Assembly: GCA_009782505.1 (NCBI GenBank)
Contig: WRIW01000019.1
Coordinates: 1 to 34,687, forward strand
Direction: 5' to 3'
Source of the DNA: Clostridiales bacterium
Lineage (GTDB): Bacteria; Bacillota; Peptococcia; DRI-13; UBA5745
DNA length: 34,687 nucleotides
Numbering within the stretch: position 1 is the first letter of the stretch; each line of letters begins with the position of its first letter. Shown piece by piece: positions 23,944-32,008 of the stretch. A program made the position numbers and the translations under genes. The notes under the pieces were generated by a model, which searched no databases, had not been told where the DNA came from, and saw nothing but the letters and a program-made list of their open reading frames with translations.

Positions 23944-25113
23944 ATGGGCGCTAAGAGATTCTTCGAAGGCAGGAGCAAGCTTTCGCGGGAAGACCAGGCG
24001 GAATTCGACCGAATAAATACAGAGTACAACAGCAGGGTAACGATATTTCTGTCGGCGGTATCCGCTTCCCTGCTCAGTGCATCCATGACGGTGGGATATA
24101 TCTCCTACACAAGCGGCGCGGAGGGCGTGGAGGAGTTCTGGCTCGTCTTGCCCTACCATGTAGCCTGCATCGCCCTGTCGCTGGCTATTTTTTTCATGAT
24201 GCTCGTCGTCCGAAAGAAGCACATACAGCGCTGCTTCTTATCCGAACTTGTGTCGGTAGTCCAGATCGCCATCATCATGATCCTTTTCCTGATCAGCTCC
24301 CATGTGGAGATACCGGTCACCGGGATCAAGAATATCAACGTCCTGATCATCGCGATTTTCGCGGTTGGTTTTTTCCTGCGCTTCCGGATTGGCGTTACCT
24401 TAGGGCTTGTGGCATTCTACGTATCGGCGGTGGTCGCCTTGCTCTTTACTGAGAAGCAGGATATCTCCAACTTCTATCCCAGCCTGATCAATATGATTTG
24501 CTCTTTTGTCGTCGCTTCATTCGCCGCGTTTCTGTATTGGGATTCACGGAAGAACCAGTTCATCTCCACGAAGAGGCTTGAGCTCCTCGCCACGTCGGAC
24601 TCCCTGACAAGGCTCCACAACCGCAGGAGCTTCGACGTGTATATCGAGCAGGAATGGCGGCGGGCCGCCAATGAGAAGTTGTACCTGATTCTGTTCTTCA
24701 TCGACGTGGATAGCTTTAAGAATTATAATGACCTGTACGGCCATGTGGAGGGGGACAGATGTCTCAGCTCCGTGGCGGACGCTATATCCGCCTCAGTGAG
24801 GAAAAATGACTTCGCCGCCCGGTACGGCGGGGAGGAGTTCGTGGTCACGATGACGGGCGACAATGCCGGGATGGCGGAGCGGGTGGGGCGCCACATGCTG
24901 GAGGCTATGCGCGGGCTGAATATCCCCCACGGCGACTCCGTGGCGCCTTACGTCACGTTGAGCATAGGGTGCATGATCCGCCGCCCCGACGAGCCGGGAG
25001 AGCTCAGCCTAAGCGAGTTCATCGAGAAGGCGGACGCCGCCTTGTACATGGCAAAGGAGCAGGGCCGGGACCGCTTCGTCATCCATCCGGACGCTTTAGC
25101 GCTCCGTAACTGA
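23944..25113 (+). CDS. Membrane-anchored diguanylate cyclase (GGDEF)
   Basis: A 389-residue protein with about six TM helices in the N-terminal half (roughly 33-55, 67-89, 101-119, 131-146, 150-168, 178-198) and a C-terminal GGDEF domain. The active-site loop is GGEEF (295-299), the metal/substrate aspartate is Asp254 in FFIDVDSFKNYND, and RKND (286-289) five residues before GGEEF matches the RxxD product-inhibition site. A functional cyclase making cyclic di-GMP from two GTP is therefore expected. The membrane part has no recognised sensor fold. The upstream region carries its own promoter, and the gene is convergent with pyk. The start codon lacks a clear ribosome binding site (AAAGGG lies about 13 bases upstream). 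Confidence 0.92.
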   Translation: MGAKRFFEGRSKLSREDQAEFDRINTEYNSRVTIFLSAVSASLLSASMTVGYISYTSGAEGVEEFWLVLPYHVACIALSLAIFFMMLVVRKKHIQRCFLSELVSVVQIAIIMILFLISSHVEIPVTGIKNINVLIIAIFAVGFFLRFRIGVTLGLVAFYVSAVVALLFTEKQDISNFYPSLINMICSFVVASFAAFLYWDSRKNQFISTKRLELLATSDSLTRLHNRRSFDVYIEQEWRRAANEKLYLILFFIDVDSFKNYNDLYGHVEGDRCLSSVADAISASVRKNDFAARYGGEEFVVTMTGDNAGMAERVGRHMLEAMRGLNIPHGDSVAPYVTLSIGCMIRRPDEPGELSLSEFIEKADAALYMAKEQGRDRFVIHPDALALRN

Positions 25114-25131
25114 GAGGTGTCCGCTCCGTAG

Positions 25132-25244
25132 AGGGCGGGCTTGGGGCGTGGCTATTTACATGCGATGGATTGAACAGCTTCAACTGCCAGATAAGTAATC
25201 GCATGCACGGCGAATCCGTGGGTGCGACGTCCCAAGCCCGCCCT
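25132..25244. repeat. Nested inverted repeat, possible structured RNA or bidirectional terminator
   Basis: Outer 14-bp perfect arms AGGGCGGGCTTGGG (25132-25145) and its complement (25231-25244) enclose 85 bases. Inside are an 8-bp perfect stem CATGCGAT (25159-25166 / 25198-25205), a hairpin TTGAACAGCTTCAA (25170-25183) within it, and a further hairpin CACGGCGAATCCGTG (25206-25220). The whole can fold as a multibranched structure. It fills the gap between the convergent cyclase and pyk genes. No T-tract follows on either strand. I do not recognise it as a known RNA family. Confidence 0.7.
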
Positions 25245-25265
25245 TCGCTGAATAGACATAACGCT

Positions 25266-26705
25266 TCAGCGGATGGGGTCGCCGATCTTGTGGACCTTGA
25301 TCAGATTTGTGGTCCCGGATCTGCCTACAGGCACGCCCGCCGTGATGACCACAAGGTCGCCGCTTGACACATGCCCTTCCTTGACGGCTGTCTCGATGGC
25401 GATAGCGATCACCTCGTCCGTGTTGTCTTCCTGAGGCACCAGTACGGGGATGACGCCCCAGCTCAGCATCAGCTGCCGCCGCACGGTCTCCACCGGGGTG
25501 GTAGCGATGATTGGCGCCCGGGGGCGGAAGCGGGATATCTGGCGGCCGGTGAATCCCCCCTGGGTGGAGGTCAGGATAGCCTTCGCCTGTATCTTATCCG
25601 CCAGCAAGCAGGCCGCCCTGGCTACGGAGTCGCTGATGGGGTCGTTTTGATTGTCCATCTGATTGAAATGATGGTCGAACTGCTGCCGCCAGATCAGGGA
25701 GGACTCCATCTGCTCGGCGATCCTTGCCATGGTACCCACGGCTTCCAGGGGATGCTTGCCCGCCGCGGTCTCCCCGGAGAGCATGATGGTATCGGTCCCG
25801 TCCAGTATGGCGTTTGCCACGTCGCTGGTCTCCGCCCTGGTGGGCCGGGGATTTTGGATCATGGATTCCAGCATCTGGGTCGCGGTGATCACCGGCTTGC
25901 CGGCCTGATTGCAGGCGCGGATCATTTCCTTCTGGATGATGGGGAGCTCCTCGGCCGGGACCTCCACGCCCAGGTCGCCCCTGGCCACCATGATGCCGTC
26001 TACGAGCTGCAGTATCTCGTCCAGATTGTCCACGCCCTGCTGCGTTTCGATTTTCGCCACGATGAACTGGCGCCCGCCCAGCTCATCAAGCCAGGAGCGT
26101 ATGGTTCTCACGTCGTCGGCATAACGCACGAAGCTGGCGGCTACGATGTCCACCCCCTGCTCCACGCCGAAGCGGAGGTCGTCTTTGTCCTTGTCCGTCA
26201 GCACGGGAAAGGGCATATCCGCGCCGGGGACGTTGACGCCCCTACGGTTGGTGAGCTTCCCGCCGTTCATGACCCGGCAGCGGATATCGGTCCCGTCGAC
26301 CGAGAGGGTCTCCAGGCGTATCAGGCCGTCGTCCAGAAGTATGCTCTGCCCGGGCTCTACGCAGGTTGGCAGCAGCTCGTAGGTGACGGACACTTTCGTG
26401 TCGTCGCCTTCCACCGCTTTCGTGGTCAGCGTGAACTCCTGCCCCTCCGCCAACTCGATCTTGCCGTCCTTCACCGGGCCGGTGCGGATCTCCGGGCCGG
26501 CGGTATCCAGGATCAGGGCGACGTCTATGCCCGTCTCCTTCTCCGCTTCCCTGAGCCGCGCGATACGATCCGCGTGCTCCTCATGGGTACCGTGGGAGAA
26601 GTTGAGCCGGGCGGCGTTCATTCCCGACCGCAGCAGGCCCCGTATCACCTCGGGCGGGTCTGTAGCCGGGCCAAGTGTACAGATGATGCGCGTTTTGCGA
26701 AGCAT
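25266..26705 (-). CDS. pyk: Pyruvate kinase
   Basis: A 479-residue pyruvate kinase converting phosphoenolpyruvate and ADP to pyruvate and ATP. Active-site motifs: ARLNFSHG (32-39), LDTAGPEIRTG (66-76), catalytic Lys218 and Glu220 in FIVAKIE, Asp244 in ARGDLG, ITATQMLESM (273-282) and TSDVANAILDGTDTIMLSGETA. The length is that of the basic A-B-C domain enzyme without the extra C-terminal phosphohistidine-like domain seen in Bacillus. The Lys usual after LDT is Ala69; that position is not catalytic. AGGAGG lies 8 bases before the ATG, and a minus-strand -10 (TGATAGAAT, 26767-26759) lies upstream. It is divergent from purL. Confidence 0.97.
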   Translation of the reverse strand: MLRKTRIICTLGPATDPPEVIRGLLRSGMNAARLNFSHGTHEEHADRIARLREAEKETGIDVALILDTAGPEIRTGPVKDGKIELAEGQEFTLTTKAVEGDDTKVSVTYELLPTCVEPGQSILLDDGLIRLETLSVDGTDIRCRVMNGGKLTNRRGVNVPGADMPFPVLTDKDKDDLRFGVEQGVDIVAASFVRYADDVRTIRSWLDELGGRQFIVAKIETQQGVDNLDEILQLVDGIMVARGDLGVEVPAEELPIIQKEMIRACNQAGKPVITATQMLESMIQNPRPTRAETSDVANAILDGTDTIMLSGETAAGKHPLEAVGTMARIAEQMESSLIWRQQFDHHFNQMDNQNDPISDSVARAACLLADKIQAKAILTSTQGGFTGRQISRFRPRAPIIATTPVETVRRQLMLSWGVIPVLVPQEDNTDEVIAIAIETAVKEGHVSSGDLVVITAGVPVGRSGTTNLIKVHKIGDPIR

Positions 26706-26758
26706 ATTTGATCCTCCTATTTAGTGATGTTGAAAAGAACGAAGAATTTTCCTCGTTA

Positions 26759-26767
26759 ATTCTATCA
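26759..26767 (-). promoter_or_regulatory. Probable extended -10 promoter of pyk
   Basis: Minus strand TGATAGAAT: TGn plus TAGAAT (five of six consensus). It lies about 54 bases before the start codon; the -35 region (TTTTAT) is weak. Confidence 0.5.
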
Positions 26768-26828
26768 CCAATAGGGAAAAGATAAAAGCGCTGCGTGCAA
26801 AAAAAGGACGCAAAGCAGCCGCTGCTCC

Positions 26829-26848
26829 ATGTGGTATAATAACCACAT
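26829..26848 (+). promoter_or_regulatory. purL promoter inside a 20-bp palindrome
   Basis: ATGTGGTATAATAACCACAT has perfect 7-base arms (26829-26835 and 26842-26848) around the -10 box TATAAT (26835-26840), which also has a TGn extension. The arrangement would suit a repressor site covering the -10. It lies 37 bases before the purL start. No purine riboswitch is seen between it and the gene. Confidence 0.6.
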
Positions 26849-26884
26849 ATCAAATCAAAAGGCGGCCGGTGAAAGGGCGCCAGG

Positions 26885-29800
26885 ATGGAGCTTATCGCTA
26901 TGATGGAAAATGCCGATATCGTCAGACGCGCTTATGTAGAGAAGAAACCCGGAGACGACGTGGAAGCCGGCGCGCTGCTGAGGGACGTCCATGAAAACCT
27001 TGGGCTGAAGAATATCGACGGACTGCGTATAGCAGCCCGCTACGATGTGGAAGGCCTGTCGGAAGCGGAGTTCGACCTCGCCTGCCGGCAGGTCTTCTGT
27101 GAGAAGCCCGTCGATCTGCTGTACAGGGAAGACCTGCCCCTGGGCGACCGGGAGCAGGCGGTAGCCGTGGAGTATCTGCCCGGGCAGTACGATCAAAGGG
27201 CGGACAGCGCGGCCCAATGCGTCCAACTACTGACATTGAAGGAGCAGCCCGCTGTGCGGACCGCCAGGGTCTATGTCTTGAAAGGCAGTCTTGAGCCTGC
27301 GGAGGTGGAGGCTTTCTGCAAGTACTGCATCAATCCGGTGGATTCGCGTATCGCTTCCGCTGCCAAGCCCGCTACGCTTCGGCAGGAACTGCCGCCGCCG
27401 CCGGACGTGCCTGTACTCGCCGGGTTCAGGAAGCTGGAGGGGGAGGTACTTGAGGACTTTCGCCGCCGATACGCCCTGTCCATGTCTGTCGAGGATCTGG
27501 CGTATTGCCGGGAATACTTCTGCGGCGAAGGCAGGGATCCCAGCCTCACCGAGCTCAGAGTAGTCGATACGTATTGGTCCGACCACTGCCGGCACACGAC
27601 TTTCCACACGGTCATCGAAAGCTGCGTGGTGGAGGAATCCCGCTACAAAAAGGTCTTCGAGGACGCTCTTACCCGTTATCTGGCGCTGCGTAAAGAAGCG
27701 GGTGGGGAAGATAAGCCCTTCTCCCTGATGGATATGGCTACGGTGAACGCCCGCGCCATGCGCAAGGCGGGGCTGCTGGATGACCTCGACGCCTCCGAGG
27801 AAGTCAACGCCTGCAGCATCAGGGTACTGGCGGAAACGGATCGGGGTTCGGAACCCTGGTTAGTGATGTTTAAGAACGAGACCCACAATCACCCTACGGA
27901 GATCGAGCCATTTGGCGGCGCCGCCACATGCATCGGGGGCGCCATACGCGATCCCCTCTCCGGCAGGGCTTACGTCTACCAGGCTATGCGGGTGACCGGC
28001 TCCGCCGACCCCAGGGAAGCGGTGGCGGATACCTTACCCGGCAAGCTCCCCCAGCGCACCATCACCAGGCAGGCGGCGGCGGGCTACAGCAGCTACGGCA
28101 ACCAGATCGGCCTGGCTACCGGCCTCGTGGACGAGGTGTACCATCCCGGATACAAGGCGAAACGCCTGGAGATCGGCGCCGTAGTAGGGGCTGCTCCCGA
28201 GGTCTATGTCCGGCGGGCAACGCCGGCGCAAGGGGATCTTATCCTGCTCCTGGGCGGGCGTACCGGCCGGGACGGCATCGGCGGGGCTACCGGCTCCAGC
28301 AAGGTTCACGACGAGCAAAGCCTGGAGCTCTCCGGCGCCGAGGTGCAGAAAGGTAACGCGCCCACGGAGCGGAAGCTGCAAAGGCTCTACCGCGATCCGG
28401 AATTCACCCGGCTGATCAAACGCTGCAACGATTTCGGCGCCGGCGGCGTGAGCGTCGCCATCGGCGAACTTGCCCCCGGCCTGGATATCGATCTGGATAA
28501 GATCCCGAAGAAGTACGAAGGGTTGGACGGGACTGAGCTTGCCATATCCGAGTCCCAGGAGAGGATGGCCGTCGTCATCGACCCTGATTCATTGGACAAG
28601 GTATTGGCCCTTGCCGCCGGTGAAAACCTGGAAGCCACCGTCGTAGCCGTGGTAGCCGCTCACGGCCGCATGAAGATGACCTGGCGAAGCAGGGAAATCG
28701 TAGATTTACCCAGGGTTTTCCTGGACAGCGCCGGCGTTGGCCGCAAGACTACCGCAGTCATCCCCCAGCCGGGGGAGGGCAGCTTCATCGAAGATGAAGG
28801 CCGACGGCTAAGCGGCGGGGCGCCCGGCTTCGAAGAGGCTTGGCAGAAGTGCATGGGGGAGCTGGATCATTGCAGCAAGAAGGGGCTCATCCAGCGCTTC
28901 GACAGCACCATCGGCGGAGGGAGCCTGCTCTTCCCCCTGGGCGGAAGCAGGCAGGAGACCCCCGCCCAGGCCATGGCGGCAAGGCTGCCGGCGCCGGAGG
29001 GCAGGATGGATACCTGCTCTTGGATGAGCTATGGGCTGGATCCGGCATTATCCGCCTGGAGCCCCTTCCATGGCGGCTTGTACGCGGTAGTGGATGCGCT
29101 GACAAAGCTGGCCTGCGCCGGCGGCGACCCCTTCGGCGCCCGGATGTCCTTCCAGGAGTACTTCCCCAGCCTGGGCGCCGACCCGGCGATGTGGGGCCTG
29201 CCTATGGCGGCTTTGCTTGGCGCCCAGACAGCTATGTCAGCTTTCGGCGTGCCGGCCATCGGCGGCAAGGACAGCATGTCCGGCTCCTTCGGCGAGTTGG
29301 AAGTCCCGCCTACCTTGTGCGCCTTCGCCCTCTCCGTCGGCGCCGATGACGCCGTCCTCTCCCCCGAGTGGAAGGAGCCGGGTAGCCTGCTTGCCGTGCT
29401 CCCCGCCGGCGCTGATGAGATGCTGCTTCCGGATACCGGCCGGATCATGGGGAACTTCCGCTTCCTTCGGGAGCGCCGCAAGCACATCCGCTCCGCCTAC
29501 GCCCTGGGCGCGGGGGGGCTCGCCGCCGCCATCGCCAAAGCCTCCTTTGGCAATGACCTGGGCGCCGTGCTTAGCTTGCCTCTGTCGGCTTCCCAGCTCT
29601 TCGAGCCGGCTTACGGCGCCGTCATGCTGGAGCTGGATGCGGATTTCCCTGAGGCATTGATCAAGGAAGCGGGCGGCTACGTCGCCGGTAAGACTTCCCG
29701 CGAGCCTCTTATCCGCCTTGATTATTATGACACTACGTCTAAGCGTAATTCCGTATCTGTGAGCGTGGACGCCCTTCGCCGACCTTGGAGCCAAGCCCTG

Positions 29801-30730
29801 GAGCCGGTGTTTCCCACCAGCGCTGCCGCGCAAGAAAGCATGTCCCTCAGCGCCGAAGCCATGCCCCTGCGCGCTGAAGCCGTACCCCTGAGCGCCGCCC
29901 GAGGCCCGGATCGCCCGGCCGGCGGTTTAGCCAAGCCCCGGGTAGTGATACCGGTATTTCCCGGCACCAACTGCGAGTATGATTCCGCCGCCGTATTTGA
30001 GCGGGCAGGCGCGGACGCGGATATCGTCGTCCTGCGGAACCTTAGTCCGGCGGATGTGGAAGAAAGCATGAGGAGGCTTGCTTCAGCTATAGCCAAAGCC
30101 CAGATCGTCATGCTACCCGGCGGCTTCTCAGCCGGAGACGAGCCTGACGGTAGCGGCAAGCTCATCGCGGCGGCTTTCCGTAGCCCCTGGGTCAGGGAGC
30201 AAACAGAGGACCTGCTCCACCGGCGGGGAGGCCTTATGCTCGGCGTGTGTAACGGTTTCCAGGCGCTGATCAAGCTGGGCCTGGTACCCTACGGCGAGAT
30301 CCGGGAGATGGCCGACGACAGCCCCACTTTGATGGCAAACGCCATCGGGCGGCACCAAAACGTCATCGCTATGACCAGGGTGACCAGCGTGGCCTCCCCC
30401 TGGCTGGCAGGGATGGAGCCGGGGGAGATCCACCATATACCCATATCCCACGGAGAGGGGCGCATAAAAGCCAGTCCGGCTGAACTGGCTCTGCTGTTTG
30501 CCCGCGGTCAGGTGGCGACCCAATATGTAGATGGGGGCGGCGCGCCCTCTATGGATATTCGCTTTAATCCCAACGGTTCCGCCTGCGCCATCGAAGGCTT
30601 GACCAGCCCCGACGGCAGGGTGCTGGGTAAGATGGGCCACAATGAGCGGTCAAACCCGGGGCTCTACCGCAATGTACCGGGGAACTACGACCAAAGGCTC
30701 TTCGCCAACGGCGTCAAGTACTTTCATTGA
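26885..30730 (+). CDS. purL: Phosphoribosylformylglycinamidine synthase, single-chain
   Basis: A 1281-residue enzyme of de novo purine synthesis in which the PurL synthetase and PurQ glutaminase are fused. It converts FGAR, glutamine and ATP to FGAM. Order of parts: N-terminal PurS-like region (about 1-150), linker with DTYWSDHCRHTTFHT, two AIRS-type synthetase halves (FKNETHNHPTEIEPFGGAATCIGG; later GGKDSMSGSFGELEVP), then a class I glutaminase from about residue 1015. The glutaminase triad is intact: Cys1122 in GVCNGFQ, His1252 and Glu1254 in GHNER. A linker with three 7-residue repeats (986-1006) joins the parts. AAAGGG precedes the ATG at 26885; an ATG six codons further in is an alternative start. 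No other pur genes adjoin it. Confidence 0.96.
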   Translation: MELIAMMENADIVRRAYVEKKPGDDVEAGALLRDVHENLGLKNIDGLRIAARYDVEGLSEAEFDLACRQVFCEKPVDLLYREDLPLGDREQAVAVEYLPGQYDQRADSAAQCVQLLTLKEQPAVRTARVYVLKGSLEPAEVEAFCKYCINPVDSRIASAAKPATLRQELPPPPDVPVLAGFRKLEGEVLEDFRRRYALSMSVEDLAYCREYFCGEGRDPSLTELRVVDTYWSDHCRHTTFHTVIESCVVEESRYKKVFEDALTRYLALRKEAGGEDKPFSLMDMATVNARAMRKAGLLDDLDASEEVNACSIRVLAETDRGSEPWLVMFKNETHNHPTEIEPFGGAATCIGGAIRDPLSGRAYVYQAMRVTGSADPREAVADTLPGKLPQRTITRQAAAGYSSYGNQIGLATGLVDEVYHPGYKAKRLEIGAVVGAAPEVYVRRATPAQGDLILLLGGRTGRDGIGGATGSSKVHDEQSLELSGAEVQKGNAPTERKLQRLYRDPEFTRLIKRCNDFGAGGVSVAIGELAPGLDIDLDKIPKKYEGLDGTELAISESQERMAVVIDPDSLDKVLALAAGENLEATVVAVVAAHGRMKMTWRSREIVDLPRVFLDSAGVGRKTTAVIPQPGEGSFIEDEGRRLSGGAPGFEEAWQKCMGELDHCSKKGLIQRFDSTIGGGSLLFPLGGSRQETPAQAMAARLPAPEGRMDTCSWMSYGLDPALSAWSPFHGGLYAVVDALTKLACAGGDPFGARMSFQEYFPSLGADPAMWGLPMAALLGAQTAMSAFGVPAIGGKDSMSGSFGELEVPPTLCAFALSVGADDAVLSPEWKEPGSLLAVLPAGADEMLLPDTGRIMGNFRFLRERRKHIRSAYALGAGGLAAAIAKASFGNDLGAVLSLPLSASQLFEPAYGAVMLELDADFPEALIKEAGGYVAGKTSREPLIRLDYYDTTSKRNSVSVSVDALRRPWSQALEPVFPTSAAAQESMSLSAEAMPLRAEAVPLSAARGPDRPAGGLAKPRVVIPVFPGTNCEYDSAAVFERAGADADIVVLRNLSPADVEESMRRLASAIAKAQIVMLPGGFSAGDEPDGSGKLIAAAFRSPWVREQTEDLLHRRGGLMLGVCNGFQALIKLGLVPYGEIREMADDSPTLMANAIGRHQNVIAMTRVTSVASPWLAGMEPGEIHHIPISHGEGRIKASPAELALLFARGQVATQYVDGGGAPSMDIRFNPNGSACAIEGLTSPDGRVLGKMGHNERSNPGLYRNVPGNYDQRLFANGVKYFH
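29840..29902. repeat. Three 21-bp tandem repeats in the purL linker
   Basis: Units at 29840-29860, 29861-29881 and 29882-29902 encode MSLSAEA, MPLRAEA and VPLSAAR. They lie between the synthetase and glutaminase parts and look like a recent in-frame expansion of a flexible linker. Confidence 0.8.
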
Positions 30731-30813
30731 TCGCTCAGGCTTCGGCGCCTTTGGGTCATAGGCGCAGCCCACCACAGGATTTCGCTCCTTGCTTTATATT
30801 GCCCTGCCTTGCC

Positions 30814-31980
30814 TTATGCGTCGCCGGCTTCTTCCTCCGGCACCTCCGTGAGGCGGCGCTGCTCGTCGAAGTACATGGGCTGGATGACGGACTTGGTCAG
30901 CTTGATGAGGTTGTCCAGCCTTTCTTTCGCGTCCGAATCGTAGAATAAGTAGGAGACCCCCACTTTCCTGGCCCGGCCTGTCCGCCCTATACGGTGCAGA
31001 TAGTCGTTATTGTCCTCCGGCATATCGCAGTTGATGACGGCGCTCACGTCGTCCACGTCTATCCCCCTGGACGCCACGTTTGTGGAGATCAAAGTCCTCA
31101 GCTTGCCCGCCTTAAAGCCGGACATGATCCGCTCCCGTTCACGTTGGGGCATGTCCCCGTTCAGGCAGGCGACCTGCATGCCGCGCTTGCCCAACTGGTA
31201 CGCCAGGGCTTCCGTGGCGTACTTGGTATTGCAGAAAACCATGACCCGCTTATAGCCCTTCTGCCGTATCAGATCCGCTATGTCCGCTACCTTCTGGGTG
31301 CCCTGGCTCTGGATGCAGAACTGGGTGATCTTCGGCTGGTTGTCTTCCACGGCTTCCACGGAAAGCTCCACCTCGTCCCGCTGGTAGAGCCAGGATATGT
31401 CCATGACCTCCCGGGACATCGTGGCGGAAAACATGGATAGCTGGATCCCTTTCGGCAGCCGGTCAAGTATCTTCCGGACGTCTTTGTAGAAGCCCATATC
31501 CAGCATCTCGTCTGCCTCGTCCAGTATTCCGACCTTGATATTATTCAGTCGGATGGTCTTACGGTTCAGGTGGTCCAGCAGCCTCCCCGGCGTAGCTACC
31601 ACGATTTGCGGTTTCTTATTCAACGCGTTGATCTGCTTATTGATGGGCTGCCCGCCATACGCCGCCACGACGCGTATCCCCGGCAGATACTTTGTCAGGT
31701 CCCTGAGATCGTCGCAGATCTGGGTGCACAGCTCCCTGGTGGGGGACAGGATCAGGGCCTGAAGCTGGGTGCTGTCGATATCCAGCCGCTGGATGATGGG
31801 TATGCCGAAGGCGAAGGTCTTACCTGTGCCTGTAGGGGCTTTGCCGATGACGTCCCGCCCCTCCATCATGACGGGTATCGTCTTCACCTGTATCTCCGTC
31901 GGCTCCGTGATGCCCATGTCGGATATGGCTCTGATTATCTCTTCGGATATGTTGAAATCGGTAAATCGCGTCTCTGCCAT
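30814..31980 (-). CDS. DEAD-box ATP-dependent RNA helicase
   Basis: 388 residues from the ATG at 31980, with AAAGGA 11-13 bases upstream; an open reading frame further upstream overlaps the dipeptidase gene and shows no helicase similarity. Motifs in order: Q motif (FTDFNISEEII ... EPTEIQ, 7-31), Walker A APTGTGKT (48-55), PTREL (80-84), TPGR (130-133), DEAD (154-157), SAT (185-187), and HRIGRTGRAR near the C-terminus. After the helicase core there is only a short acidic tail, so it lacks the RNA-binding extensions of CsdA/DbpA and resembles minimal CshA/RhlE-like enzymes. It probably remodels RNA in ribosome assembly or decay. It follows the dipeptidase gene by 28 bases on the same strand. 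Confidence 0.95.
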   Translation of the reverse strand: MAETRFTDFNISEEIIRAISDMGITEPTEIQVKTIPVMMEGRDVIGKAPTGTGKTFAFGIPIIQRLDIDSTQLQALILSPTRELCTQICDDLRDLTKYLPGIRVVAAYGGQPINKQINALNKKPQIVVATPGRLLDHLNRKTIRLNNIKVGILDEADEMLDMGFYKDVRKILDRLPKGIQLSMFSATMSREVMDISWLYQRDEVELSVEAVEDNQPKITQFCIQSQGTQKVADIADLIRQKGYKRVMVFCNTKYATEALAYQLGKRGMQVACLNGDMPQRERERIMSGFKAGKLRTLISTNVASRGIDVDDVSAVINCDMPEDNNDYLHRIGRTGRARKVGVSYLFYDSDAKERLDNLIKLTKSVIQPMYFDEQRRLTEVPEEEAGDA

Positions 31981-32008
31981 GAATGAATTGATACGTCCTT
32001 TCCTATAA

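Noticed and set aside
25266-26705. Pyruvate kinase with LDTAGPEIR instead of LDTKGPEIR
   Set aside because: That position also varies in other pyruvate kinases (for example E. coli PykA) and the catalytic Lys218, Glu220, Asp244 and Thr region are intact, so loss of activity is not implied.
25371-26711. A 446-codon plus-strand open frame opposite pyk
   Set aside because: It is an antisense shadow of a clear pyruvate kinase gene in GC-rich DNA, with no domain similarity.
26706-26884. Purine riboswitch before purL
   Set aside because: The leader between the promoter and the start codon is only about 35 bases and shows no aptamer-like stems.
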